A DNA stretch of 10,340 nucleotides, taken from Comamonadaceae bacterium CG_4_10_14_3_um_filter_60_75. Its GTDB lineage: Bacteria > Pseudomonadota > Gammaproteobacteria > Burkholderiales > Burkholderiaceae_C. Positions 1 to 6,447 of this stretch are shown here, in pieces. The stretch covers positions 1-10,340 of the forward strand of contig PFKL01000186.1 in the NCBI GenBank assembly GCA_002784245.1, in the 5' to 3' direction. A program made the position numbers and the translations under genes. Positions within the stretch are counted from its first letter, which is position 1; every line of letters begins with the position of its first letter. The notes below the pieces were generated by a model. The model was not told the DNA's origin. It saw only the letters and a list, made by a program, of their open reading frames with translations, and searched no databases.

Positions 1-1610
1 CAGGCAGCGGCCCGCACCAGCATGCGGGTGTAGGGATGCCTGGGATGCTGCAATATCTCGTCAACAGGGGACGATTCAACCACCGCGCCATCTTTGAGCA
101 CCATCACGTCATGTGCCATGGCGGCAATGACCGCCATGTCGTGCGTAATCAGCAGGTAGCTCAAACCTTGCTCGCGCTGCAAGCGCTGCAACAGTGCCAA
201 CACCTGTTTTTGCACGGTCACATCCAGCGCGCTGGTGGGCTCGTCAAGCACCAAAATGTCGGGTTTGACGATCAGCGCACGGGCGACAGCGATGCGCTGG
301 CGCTGTCCGCCAGAAAACTCGTGCGGGTAGCGCTGCAGTACATTGATCAGCGCTTGTTCGGCTTCTCCCGGAGCCTGCAAACCAACGTCATGCATCGCCT
401 GCACCACGCGCGCACGGCGCTCAGCTGCAGTCAACTGCGGTTCATGCACGCCCAGGCCTTCGCCAATGATTTCTTCAACTGTCAAGCGCGGCGAAAGCGA
501 CGAAAACGGGTCTTGAAAAACCACCTGAATGCGCCTGCGCAGGGTTTTGTTGGCCACGGCGTCGCTGCCCCAGCAGCGGTCAGCGACGACAAGTTCGCCC
601 CGGAACTGCAGCAAGCCCAACGCTGCCAGTGCCAATGTTGACTTGCCCGAACCCGATTCACCGATCACACCCAGCGTGCGGCCACGCGTCAAAACGAAAT
701 CAGCGCCCTGAACCGCGACGTACTCGCCCCGCTTGAACCAGCCGCGAAATCCGGGCAGCACGGTGGGATAAGCCACGCGCAAGCCGCGGGCACGCAGCAC
801 CAACGGCGCGGACGCCACCGTGGCCGTCTTTGCCTGGGCGTCACGCTCGGGCCGGCTGGCGATCAGACGCTGGGTGTAGGGATGTTGCGGCTGGGCAAAA
901 ACAGCATGAGCTTCACTCTGTTCAACAATGTGACCGCGCTCCATAACAATCACGCGCTGGGCAAAACGGCGTACCAGATTCAGATCGTGCGTAATCATCA
1001 GCACCGCCATGCCGCGCTCACGCTGCAGGCGGTCGAGCAAATCAAGTATCTGGCCGCGCAGACTGACATCCAGCGCAGTCGTCGGTTCGTCGGCCAGCAG
1101 CAATTTGGGTCGGCAGGCCAGCGCCATGGCGATCATCGCGCGCTGGCGCTGGCCGCCGCTGAGCTGGTGTGGGAAGGCGTTGAATCGCTGTGCAGGTTCG
1201 TCAATGCCAACTTCTGCTAGCAAGTCTATAGCTGCTTGCGCAGACGCTGCTTGGGCTAGACCCTGTTTTAACATGATAACTTCAGCAATCTGCTGACCTA
1301 CCGTCATCAGCGGATTCAGCGCTGTCATCGGCTCCTGAAAAATCATGGCGATGTCCTGGCCCCGCACAGAACGCAAGTCGCACTCTGTCAATGAGAGCAA
1401 ATCGCGCCCGTCAAACAAGGCTTGGCCGCTGATCTGGGCATCCGGCACCAAGCGCAGCAGACTCAGCGCCGAGACGGTCTTGCCCGAGCCGGACTCACCC
1501 ACCAGCGCCACTTTTTCGCCAGCGGCCACGCTGAAATCAATGCCATGCACGACCGACCGGCCAGCAAAGGCCACGCTGAGTTGTCTGACATCAAGCAGCG
1601 GTTGGCTCAT
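1..1610 (-). CDS. yejF: Peptide ABC transporter, double ATP-binding protein YejF (3' edge at window end)
   Basis: This is the cytoplasmic ATPase that powers the YejABEF peptide importer; two ABC cassettes are fused in one chain. Translating from the ATG at 1610 gives 536 residues before the window ends. Cassette 1 has Walker A GESGSGKT (38-45), the Q-loop in IFQEP (90-94), signature LSGGQRQR (150-157), Walker B LLADEP (171-176) and switch His in ITHD (206-209). Cassette 2 has GESGSGKS (317-324), VFQDP (364-368), FSGGQRQR (432-439), LVLDEP (453-458) and ITHD (488-491). Both sites therefore look catalytically intact. E. coli YejF is about 529 residues, and the last two visible bases read TG, so the stop (TGA) probably falls one base outside the window. 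The ATG overlaps the yejE stop as ATGA, and GAAAGG lies 7 nt upstream of it. Oddity: codons 117-132 are made of a dispersed-repeat sequence rich in rare codons (see 1216-1260). Confidence 0.93.
   Translation of the reverse strand, partial: MSQPLLDVRQLSVAFAGRSVVHGIDFSVAAGEKVALVGESGSGKTVSALSLLRLVPDAQISGQALFDGRDLLSLTECDLRSVRGQDIAMIFQEPMTALNPLMTVGQQIAEVIMLKQGLAQAASAQAAIDLLAEVGIDEPAQRFNAFPHQLSGGQRQRAMIAMALACRPKLLLADEPTTALDVSLRGQILDLLDRLQRERGMAVLMITHDLNLVRRFAQRVIVMERGHIVEQSEAHAVFAQPQHPYTQRLIASRPERDAQAKTATVASAPLVLRARGLRVAYPTVLPGFRGWFKRGEYVAVQGADFVLTRGRTLGVIGESGSGKSTLALAALGLLQFRGELVVADRCWGSDAVANKTLRRRIQVVFQDPFSSLSPRLTVEEIIGEGLGVHEPQLTAAERRARVVQAMHDVGLQAPGEAEQALINVLQRYPHEFSGGQRQRIAVARALIVKPDILVLDEPTSALDVTVQKQVLALLQRLQREQGLSYLLITHDMAVIAAMAHDVMVLKDGAVVESSPVDEILQHPRHPYTRMLVRAAA
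1216..1260 (+). repeat. Comamonadaceae-type dispersed repeat copy embedded in yejF
   Basis: On the plus strand this segment reads GCTA-N8-ATAGCT-N4-GCGC-N11-GGGCTAGA. Exactly the same blocks with exactly the same spacing occur on the opposite strand at 6393-6437, in an intergenic gap. I recall this pattern (TAGCTGCTTGCGC followed by GGGCTAGAGGCC) as a common intergenic repeat of Comamonadaceae; that is memory, not a search. Here it lies antisense to, and within, the yejF reading frame and encodes an Ala/Gln-rich helix at residues 117-132. In and just beside it are TTA, CTA, ATA and CTA codons; I saw no other TTA or CTA codon in the gene. The terminal GCTA...TAGC hairpin is weaker than in the intergenic copy. 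Confidence 0.65.
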
Positions 1611-2656
1611 TGGTCGGCCTTTCGGGGGTCCAGCGCGTCGCGCAGTGCGTCACCCATGAAGGTCAACAACAGCAGCGTGAGCACCAGCACGGCAAAGGTA
1701 AAGACCGATATCCACCACGCATCGATGTTGTTTTTACCTTGCGACAGCAATTCACCCAGCGACGGCGTACCTGGTGGCACGCCCAGGCCAAGAAAATCCA
1801 GCGAAGTGAGTGCCAAAATCGCGCCGCTCATGCGAAACGGCAGAAACGTCACCACCGGCGTCAGGCTGTTGGGCAACAAATGGCGGGTGACGATGTGCCA
1901 GTTGCTCACCCCCAGCGAGCGGGCGGCACGCACGTAGTCCAGCTGGCGATTGCGCAAAAATTCGGCGCGCACGTAGTCGGAAAGACCCATCCAGCCAAAC
2001 AGACTGAGCAACACCAGCAACAGCGCCAGGCTGGGTGCAAACACCGCGCTGAAAATGATCAGCAAATACAACTCGGGCATGGAACCCCAGATTTCGATGA
2101 AACGCTGGAACGCCAGGTCGGTCTTGCCACCAAAAAAACCCTGGACTGCGCCGGTAATGATGCCCAGCAGCGTGCCAACGAAGGTCAACGCCAAGGCAAA
2201 CAGCACACTGACCCGAAAACCGTAAATCAGCTGCGCCAGCAGATCGCGGCCACGGTCATCGGTGCCCAGCCAGTTGTCCGCCGACGGGCCCGACGGGTTG
2301 GGCGCTTTGGCAAAGTAGTTCAGCGTTTTCGGGCCATACGGGTTGGGCGCAAAAATCACCCAGTTGCCGTTGCGGCTCAGGCGCTCACGAATAAAGGGGT
2401 CGAGGTAATCGGTATTGGCATCAAAGTCGCCACCAAAGGTCTTCTCCGGGTAATCCTTGATCACTGGCATGTACAACTCGCCCTGGTAGCGCACCAGCAG
2501 CGGTCGGTCGTTGCTGACCACCTCAGCCAGCAAGCTCAGCACCACCAGTGTCACAAAAATCAGCAGACTCCAATAGCCCAAGCGGTTGCGCTTGAAACGC
2601 TGCCAGGCGCGCGCCCACGGGCCACGGGCGACGGGGGGCTTAGTCAAACTTGACAC
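1607..2656 (-). CDS. yejE: Peptide ABC transporter inner-membrane permease YejE
   Basis: This is the second of the two permease subunits that form the membrane channel of the YejABEF importer (OppC/DppC-type, binding-protein-dependent transport family). From the GTG at 2656 it has 349 residues; E. coli YejE is about 341. Visible features are an N-terminal membrane segment (about 29-45), the family-typical long periplasmic loop with NDRPLLVRY and NWLGTDDRGRD, and then a hydrophobic core. The cytoplasmic EAA loop, which docks on YejF, runs from DYVRAARSLG (240-249) to HLLPN, and the C-terminus is ALRDALDPRK. I chose GTG 2656 because GGTGGA (2662-2667 on the plus strand, read in reverse) lies 5 nt before it; this start overlaps the yejB end by 17 nt. 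A longer in-frame GTG at 2686 and a TTG at 2647 are alternatives with poorer ribosome-binding support. Its TGA shares bases with the yejF ATG. Confidence 0.93.
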   Translation of the reverse strand: MSSLTKPPVARGPWARAWQRFKRNRLGYWSLLIFVTLVVLSLLAEVVSNDRPLLVRYQGELYMPVIKDYPEKTFGGDFDANTDYLDPFIRERLSRNGNWVIFAPNPYGPKTLNYFAKAPNPSGPSADNWLGTDDRGRDLLAQLIYGFRVSVLFALALTFVGTLLGIITGAVQGFFGGKTDLAFQRFIEIWGSMPELYLLIIFSAVFAPSLALLLVLLSLFGWMGLSDYVRAEFLRNRQLDYVRAARSLGVSNWHIVTRHLLPNSLTPVVTFLPFRMSGAILALTSLDFLGLGVPPGTPSLGELLSQGKNNIDAWWISVFTFAVLVLTLLLLTFMGDALRDALDPRKADQ

Positions 2657-3674
2657 GGGGGTCCACCCAGACGTAACACAGGTCACTGATCAATTTGGTC
2701 ACCAAACCAATCAGCGTGAAGAAATACAGCGTGCCCAGCACGACAGGGTAATCGCGCCGGATAACGCTCTCATAACTCAGCAAGCCCAGCCCGTCGAGAG
2801 AAAACAACGTCTCGATCAGCAGCGACCCGGTAAAAAAAGCACCAATGAACGCTGCCGGAAAGCCGGTGACGATGGGGATCAGCGCGTTGCGGAACACGTG
2901 ACCCCACAGAACCTGGCGTTCGCTCAAACCCTTGGCGCGCGCGGTGATGACGTACTGTTTGCGGATTTCTTCGAGAAACGCATTTTTGGTCAGCATCGTC
3001 GTCACCGCAAAACTGCCCAGCACCATGGCGGTGACCGGCAAGGCGATGTGCCAGAGGTAGTCGACGATGCGCGCGCCAAAGCTCAACTCGTCCCAGTTGC
3101 CACTGGTCAAGCCGCGCAGTGGAAACCACTGTAACTGGCCGCCAAAAATCACCAGCAGCGCTACACCCAGTACAAAACCCGGAATGGCGTAGCCCACCAG
3201 CACCAGCAGTGTGGTGACCAGGTCAAAGCGGGAGCCAGCGCGCACCGCTTTGGCTACGCCCAGCGGCACCGCGATCAGGTAGCTGATAAAAAACGTCCAG
3301 AGCCCCAGGCTGATCGACACTGGCAACTTTTCCCAGATCAGCTCGGACACACTCTTGTTTTGAAAGAAGCTTCTGCCCAGGTCAAAGCGCGCAAACTGGC
3401 CCAGCATCTGCAAAAACCGCTCGTGCGCCGGTTTGTCAAAGCCGTACAAGGCCTTGATCTGTTCGATGCGTTTGGGATCGACCCCCTGCGCGCCACGGTA
3501 GCTCAGGCCGCCGCCTTCGGCCACGGCGCCTTTGCCGGCACCTACCTTGGCTTCGGCCAGGTATTGCTCCACCGGCCCGCCGGGCACAAACTGGATCACC
3601 ACAAAGGTGATCAGCAGCACCCCGAGCAAGGTCGGGATCATCAACAACAGGCGTTTGAGAATGTAGCTCAGCAT
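2640..3674 (-). CDS. yejB: Peptide ABC transporter inner-membrane permease YejB
   Basis: This is the first permease subunit of the importer (OppB/DppB-type), forming the transmembrane channel with YejE. From the ATG at 3674 it has 344 residues. The N-terminus MLSYILKRLLLMIPTLLGVL is a basic-flanked first membrane helix, followed by the PGGPVEQ motif shared with E. coli YejB. Next comes the glycine-rich periplasmic stretch with SYRGAQGVDP, then DYLWHIALPV. The EAA loop QYVITARAKGLSERQVLWGH (from about residue 240) is followed by VFRNALIP. The end is VDPRVKFD. A GTG 24 nt further upstream (3698) keeps the frame, but it would overlap yejA and add an MGQTATLT tail not seen in E. coli, so I prefer the ATG. 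There are only 2 nt between the yejA stop (3677-3679) and this ATG, and there is no clear Shine-Dalgarno sequence. Translation probably depends on coupling to yejA. Confidence 0.94.
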   Translation of the reverse strand: MLSYILKRLLLMIPTLLGVLLITFVVIQFVPGGPVEQYLAEAKVGAGKGAVAEGGGLSYRGAQGVDPKRIEQIKALYGFDKPAHERFLQMLGQFARFDLGRSFFQNKSVSELIWEKLPVSISLGLWTFFISYLIAVPLGVAKAVRAGSRFDLVTTLLVLVGYAIPGFVLGVALLVIFGGQLQWFPLRGLTSGNWDELSFGARIVDYLWHIALPVTAMVLGSFAVTTMLTKNAFLEEIRKQYVITARAKGLSERQVLWGHVFRNALIPIVTGFPAAFIGAFFTGSLLIETLFSLDGLGLLSYESVIRRDYPVVLGTLYFFTLIGLVTKLISDLCYVWVDPRVKFD

Positions 3675-3676
3675 GG

Positions 3677-5500
3677 TCAGCGTTGCGGTTTGGCCCACCA
3701 GGTGTCAATAGCCCAATTTTCACCGCCTGCATAGGGTGGCATCTGCGCCGGCATGTCCAGCTGCCAGGCGTTGTACACCATGCGGTGTGTCGGTGCGGAC
3801 CATTGCGGAATCAGCACATGGCTGTGACTGATGACACGGTCCAGCGCACGGCAGGCGGGCAACAAGTCGATCTTGCTTTTGGCGGCGGTCATGTGGGCGA
3901 TCAGCGCATCAACCGCCGGATTTTTGATGCCCGACATGTTGCCCGAGTCTTCTTGGTCGGCGGCTTTGGAACCGAAAAGGTCAGCGTATTCCTGCCCGGG
4001 GTTGTGGGTGCCGCCATAAGCAAGTGAGGTGATGTCAAACTCGAACTTTTGCAGCCGCTGCTGGTACAGGGCAAAGTCAACCGGCCGAAACTTGAGTGCG
4101 ACACCGAGTTTTTCAAGGTTGCGCGCCCAAGGTGTGACCACGCGCGCGCTGCCCTCGTTGCTGTCAAGGTACTCGATCTCAAACGCCTGGCCCTGGGCGT
4201 TGCGCAACACACCGCCCTGCACTTCCCAACCCGCGGCTTTCAGCAGCGCTTGTGCTTGGCGCAAATTGGCGCGCAGGCTTGATGGTGGGTCGGTGCGTGG
4301 CGGTACGGTCATGGGGCCAAAGACCGCAGCTGGCAGCGATGCACGCCAAGGCGCCAGCAGGGCGAGCTCTGCGGTATCCGGCGCGCCGCTGGCCGCGCAA
4401 TCGGTGTTACCGAACAGGCCGTTGACGCGCTGGTACGCGTTGTAGAACATCTGCCGGTTCATCCATTCATAGTCCAGCGCCAGACCCAGCGCCTGGCGCA
4501 CCCGCACGTCTTTGAACAAGTCGCGCCGGGTGTTGAGCACGTAGCTCTGAAAGCCGGTGGGCAGCCGGTGGCGAAACTCTTTTTTGACAAGTTCGCCACT
4601 GTCAAAGCGTCGACCGTTGACACGCCGGGCCCAGTCACCCGCAGAGAAAAACCGCATCAAGTCAAATTCGCCCGCCTTCAGCGCCTCCAGTCGTGCGGTG
4701 CCGTCCTTGTAAATCTTGACGGTAATGCGGTCGAAGTTGGCAGTGCCGCGGCGCACGTTGAGGTCCTTGGCCCAATAGTTTGGATCACGCAAGTAGGTGA
4801 TGTCCTTGCCAAAGCGTACCGGGCCGATTTTGTAGGGGCCGCTGCCAATCGGTGTGTCCGTCACGATTTCATCGAAGCGTTTGGTTTTCCCACCCTCAGC
4901 GCCCCAAGCGCGGCTGAATACCGGCAAACCACCCACTGTGAGCGGCAACTCCCGGTTGGGCTTCTTGAAACGGTAGCGTACCGTCAGCGCGTCGACGACA
5001 TCCAGGCCAGCCACGTCGTCGAGCAGCGTCTTGTAGCCCGGCGACGTGTACGGCCCCATGAGCGCGTCAAAGCTGTATTTCACGTCCAGGGCCAGCACTG
5101 GGTCGCCGTTGTGAAAACGCGCCTGTGGCCGTAGCCGGAAGGTCGCACTCAGGCCATCGGGCGCAACAGTGACGTCTTGCGCCAATAACCCATAGCCCGA
5201 ACCGGTTTCATCGAGCGCACCGGCCAGCAAGCTGTCAAACATCAGGTCGGACAGATACGCCGGTGCCGATCCTTTGATGGTGAAGGGGTTGTATTTGTCA
5301 AAAGTCGACACCCGCAGGTTGCTGACCAGACGCAATTCGCCGCCTTTGGGTGCCGCTGGATTGACGTAGTCAAAGTGGGGAAACCCCGACGGATATTTCA
5401 GGTCGCCCCACAAGGCGTAGCCGTGCGCAGCCCATAGAGAGCTGACCCAACACTGAAGGACTAAAAAAAGAACGCCACGCATGCGACAATTCTGCATCAT
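3677..5500 (-). CDS. yejA: Periplasmic peptide-binding protein YejA (solute-binding protein family 5)
   Basis: This is the substrate-binding subunit of the YejABEF importer; it captures a peptide-like ligand in the periplasm and delivers it to YejB/YejE. In E. coli the system admits microcin C, and in alphaproteobacteria it has been linked to antimicrobial peptide tolerance and peptidoglycan fragment uptake; the ligand here is unknown. From the ATG at 5500 there are 607 residues, against about 604 in E. coli. A hydrophobic export signal (GVLFLVLQCWVSSLWA) precedes the mature part. Family marks are HFDYVNPAAPKGG (42-54), RFHNGDPVLALDVKYSFDAL, SGPYKI, the LGLALDYEWMNRQMFYNAYQ region, and IDTWWA near the C-terminus. 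The start is uncertain: ATG at 5500, 5497 or 5482 all keep the signal peptide and none has a good ribosome-binding site. A TTG at 5566 would prepend an implausible tail. It is the first gene of the operon. Confidence 0.92.
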   Translation of the reverse strand: MMQNCRMRGVLFLVLQCWVSSLWAAHGYALWGDLKYPSGFPHFDYVNPAAPKGGELRLVSNLRVSTFDKYNPFTIKGSAPAYLSDLMFDSLLAGALDETGSGYGLLAQDVTVAPDGLSATFRLRPQARFHNGDPVLALDVKYSFDALMGPYTSPGYKTLLDDVAGLDVVDALTVRYRFKKPNRELPLTVGGLPVFSRAWGAEGGKTKRFDEIVTDTPIGSGPYKIGPVRFGKDITYLRDPNYWAKDLNVRRGTANFDRITVKIYKDGTARLEALKAGEFDLMRFFSAGDWARRVNGRRFDSGELVKKEFRHRLPTGFQSYVLNTRRDLFKDVRVRQALGLALDYEWMNRQMFYNAYQRVNGLFGNTDCAASGAPDTAELALLAPWRASLPAAVFGPMTVPPRTDPPSSLRANLRQAQALLKAAGWEVQGGVLRNAQGQAFEIEYLDSNEGSARVVTPWARNLEKLGVALKFRPVDFALYQQRLQKFEFDITSLAYGGTHNPGQEYADLFGSKAADQEDSGNMSGIKNPAVDALIAHMTAAKSKIDLLPACRALDRVISHSHVLIPQWSAPTHRMVYNAWQLDMPAQMPPYAGGENWAIDTWWAKPQR

Positions 5501-5584
5501 CTGACACCGTAGCTGGGTAGTCCGGACAAATGACCGGCCCTGGTTGCAGTGGTTTACCAGCCGCAAAAAATGAATGAGGTCGCT
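5501..5584. promoter_or_regulatory. Divergent intergenic region yejA / fabI
   Basis: This 84-nt gap separates two divergent start codons, so promoters for the yejABEF operon and fabI must lie in or close to it. The only candidate I can point to is weak. For fabI, CTGACA (5501-5506) is followed after 18 nt by GACAAA (5525-5530), resembling a sigma-70 -35/-10 pair with 5 and 3 matches. I found no convincing yejA promoter and no clear operator palindrome. The fabI ribosome-binding site GAGG (5576-5579) lies at its right end. Confidence 0.3.
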
Positions 5585-6370
5585 ATGGGATTTTTGACAG
5601 GCAAAAAATTATTGATCACTGGCGTGTTGTCCAACCGTTCCATCGCCTATGGCATCGCCAAAGCCTGCCATGCGCAGGGGGCGGAATTGGCCTTCAGCTA
5701 CGTGGGTGAGCGCTTCAAAGACCGCATCACCGAGTTTGCGGAAGACTTCAACTCCAAGCTGATTTTTGATTGCGATGTCGGCGACGATGCGCAAATTGAC
5801 AAACTGTTTACCGACCTGGCCACGCACTGGCCCAAGTTTGACGGCTTTGTGCACAGCATTGGCTACGCGCCGCGCGAAGCCATTGCCGGCAACTTTCTTG
5901 ACGGGCTGACGCGCGAAAACTTCCGCATCGCGCACGATATCAGCGCCTACAGCTTCCCAGCCATGGCCAAGGCGGCCCTGCCCTACCTGAACAACACCGC
6001 ATCATTGCTGACGCTGACCTACCTGGGCGGCGTGCGCGTGGTGCCAAGCTACAACACCATGGGCCTGGCCAAGGCATCGCTGGAGTCCTCGGTGCGCTAC
6101 CTGGCCGATGCCGTCGGCGCGCGTGGGATTCGTGTCAATGGTCTGAGCGCCGGTGCCATCAAGACGCTGGCGGCCAGCGGCATCAAGGATTTTGGCAAGT
6201 TGCTGGGCATCTCCGCCGCGGCGTCGCCGCTGAAACGCAATGTGACGATTGACGAAGTGGGCAACGTCGCCGCCTTCCTGCTCAGCGACCTGGCCTCGGG
6301 CATGACCGGACAAATCTCTTACGTGGACTGCGGCGTCAGTCAGACGGCTGTGGCGGTTGTTGAAGCCTGA
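5585..6370 (+). CDS. fabI: Enoyl-[acyl-carrier-protein] reductase (NADH) FabI
   Basis: FabI catalyses the last step of each fatty acid elongation cycle, the NADH-dependent reduction of trans-2-enoyl-ACP to acyl-ACP, in the cytoplasm. The 261-residue product matches E. coli FabI (262 residues) almost position for position. The Rossmann start MGFLTGKKLLITGV is followed by the short-chain dehydrogenase-type active site Tyr146, Tyr156 and Lys163 in TYLG...PSYNTMGLAKAS. Gly93 in HSIGY and Phe203, both near the triclosan site in E. coli, are retained. The C-terminal VDCGVS replaces the VDGGF of E. coli, with a Cys where Gly is usual; this is outside the catalytic residues. The ATG at 5585 has GAGG 5 nt upstream and matches the family N-terminus; longer in-frame starts would add a non-homologous tail. 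It is transcribed alone, divergent from yejA and convergent with the decarboxylase gene. Confidence 0.96.
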   Translation: MGFLTGKKLLITGVLSNRSIAYGIAKACHAQGAELAFSYVGERFKDRITEFAEDFNSKLIFDCDVGDDAQIDKLFTDLATHWPKFDGFVHSIGYAPREAIAGNFLDGLTRENFRIAHDISAYSFPAMAKAALPYLNNTASLLTLTYLGGVRVVPSYNTMGLAKASLESSVRYLADAVGARGIRVNGLSAGAIKTLAASGIKDFGKLLGISAAASPLKRNVTIDEVGNVAAFLLSDLASGMTGQISYVDCGVSQTAVAVVEA

Positions 6371-6392
6371 AGATTTTTTGATGAAATTGGCC

Positions 6393-6437
6393 TCTAGCCC
6401 TTATATGACAAGCGCTATAAGCTATTTCATTAATAGC
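6393..6437 (-). repeat. Comamonadaceae-type dispersed repeat copy in convergent gap
   Basis: On the minus strand this reads GCTA-N8-ATAGCT-N4-GCGC-N11-GGGCTAGA, with the same block order and spacing as the copy in yejF (1216-1260, plus strand). Flanking bases AAATTGGCC (6385-6392) fit the fuller repeat form I remember from Comamonadaceae genomes. Its right end is a 6-bp perfect hairpin: GCTATT (6421-6426), loop TCATT, AATAGC (6432-6437). It fills most of the 77-nt gap between the fabI and decarboxylase stop codons. No protein is encoded. The hairpin could help 3' end formation, but neither side has a proper T tract. Confidence 0.7.
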
Positions 6438-6447
6438 GTACAACGCA

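Noticed and set aside
36..641. Plus-strand open frame of 201 codons near the window start
   Set aside because: It lies entirely opposite the second ATPase cassette of yejF, which has all its motifs in order.
1216..1260. Possible frameshift or insertion disrupting yejF at the repeat
   Set aside because: The frame stays open and conserved ABC motifs continue on both sides with normal spacing, so the gene is not broken.
1610..2653. Plus-strand open frame of 347 codons antisense to yejE
   Set aside because: It mirrors a highly conserved permease gene. The product is Gln/Arg/His-rich with no recognisable domain, the usual by-product of GC-biased third positions on the opposite strand.
5521..5540. 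CCGG...CCGG inverted pattern in the yejA/fabI gap as an operator
   Set aside because: Only the self-complementary CCGG ends match and the inner bases do not pair, so it is too weak to call a binding site.
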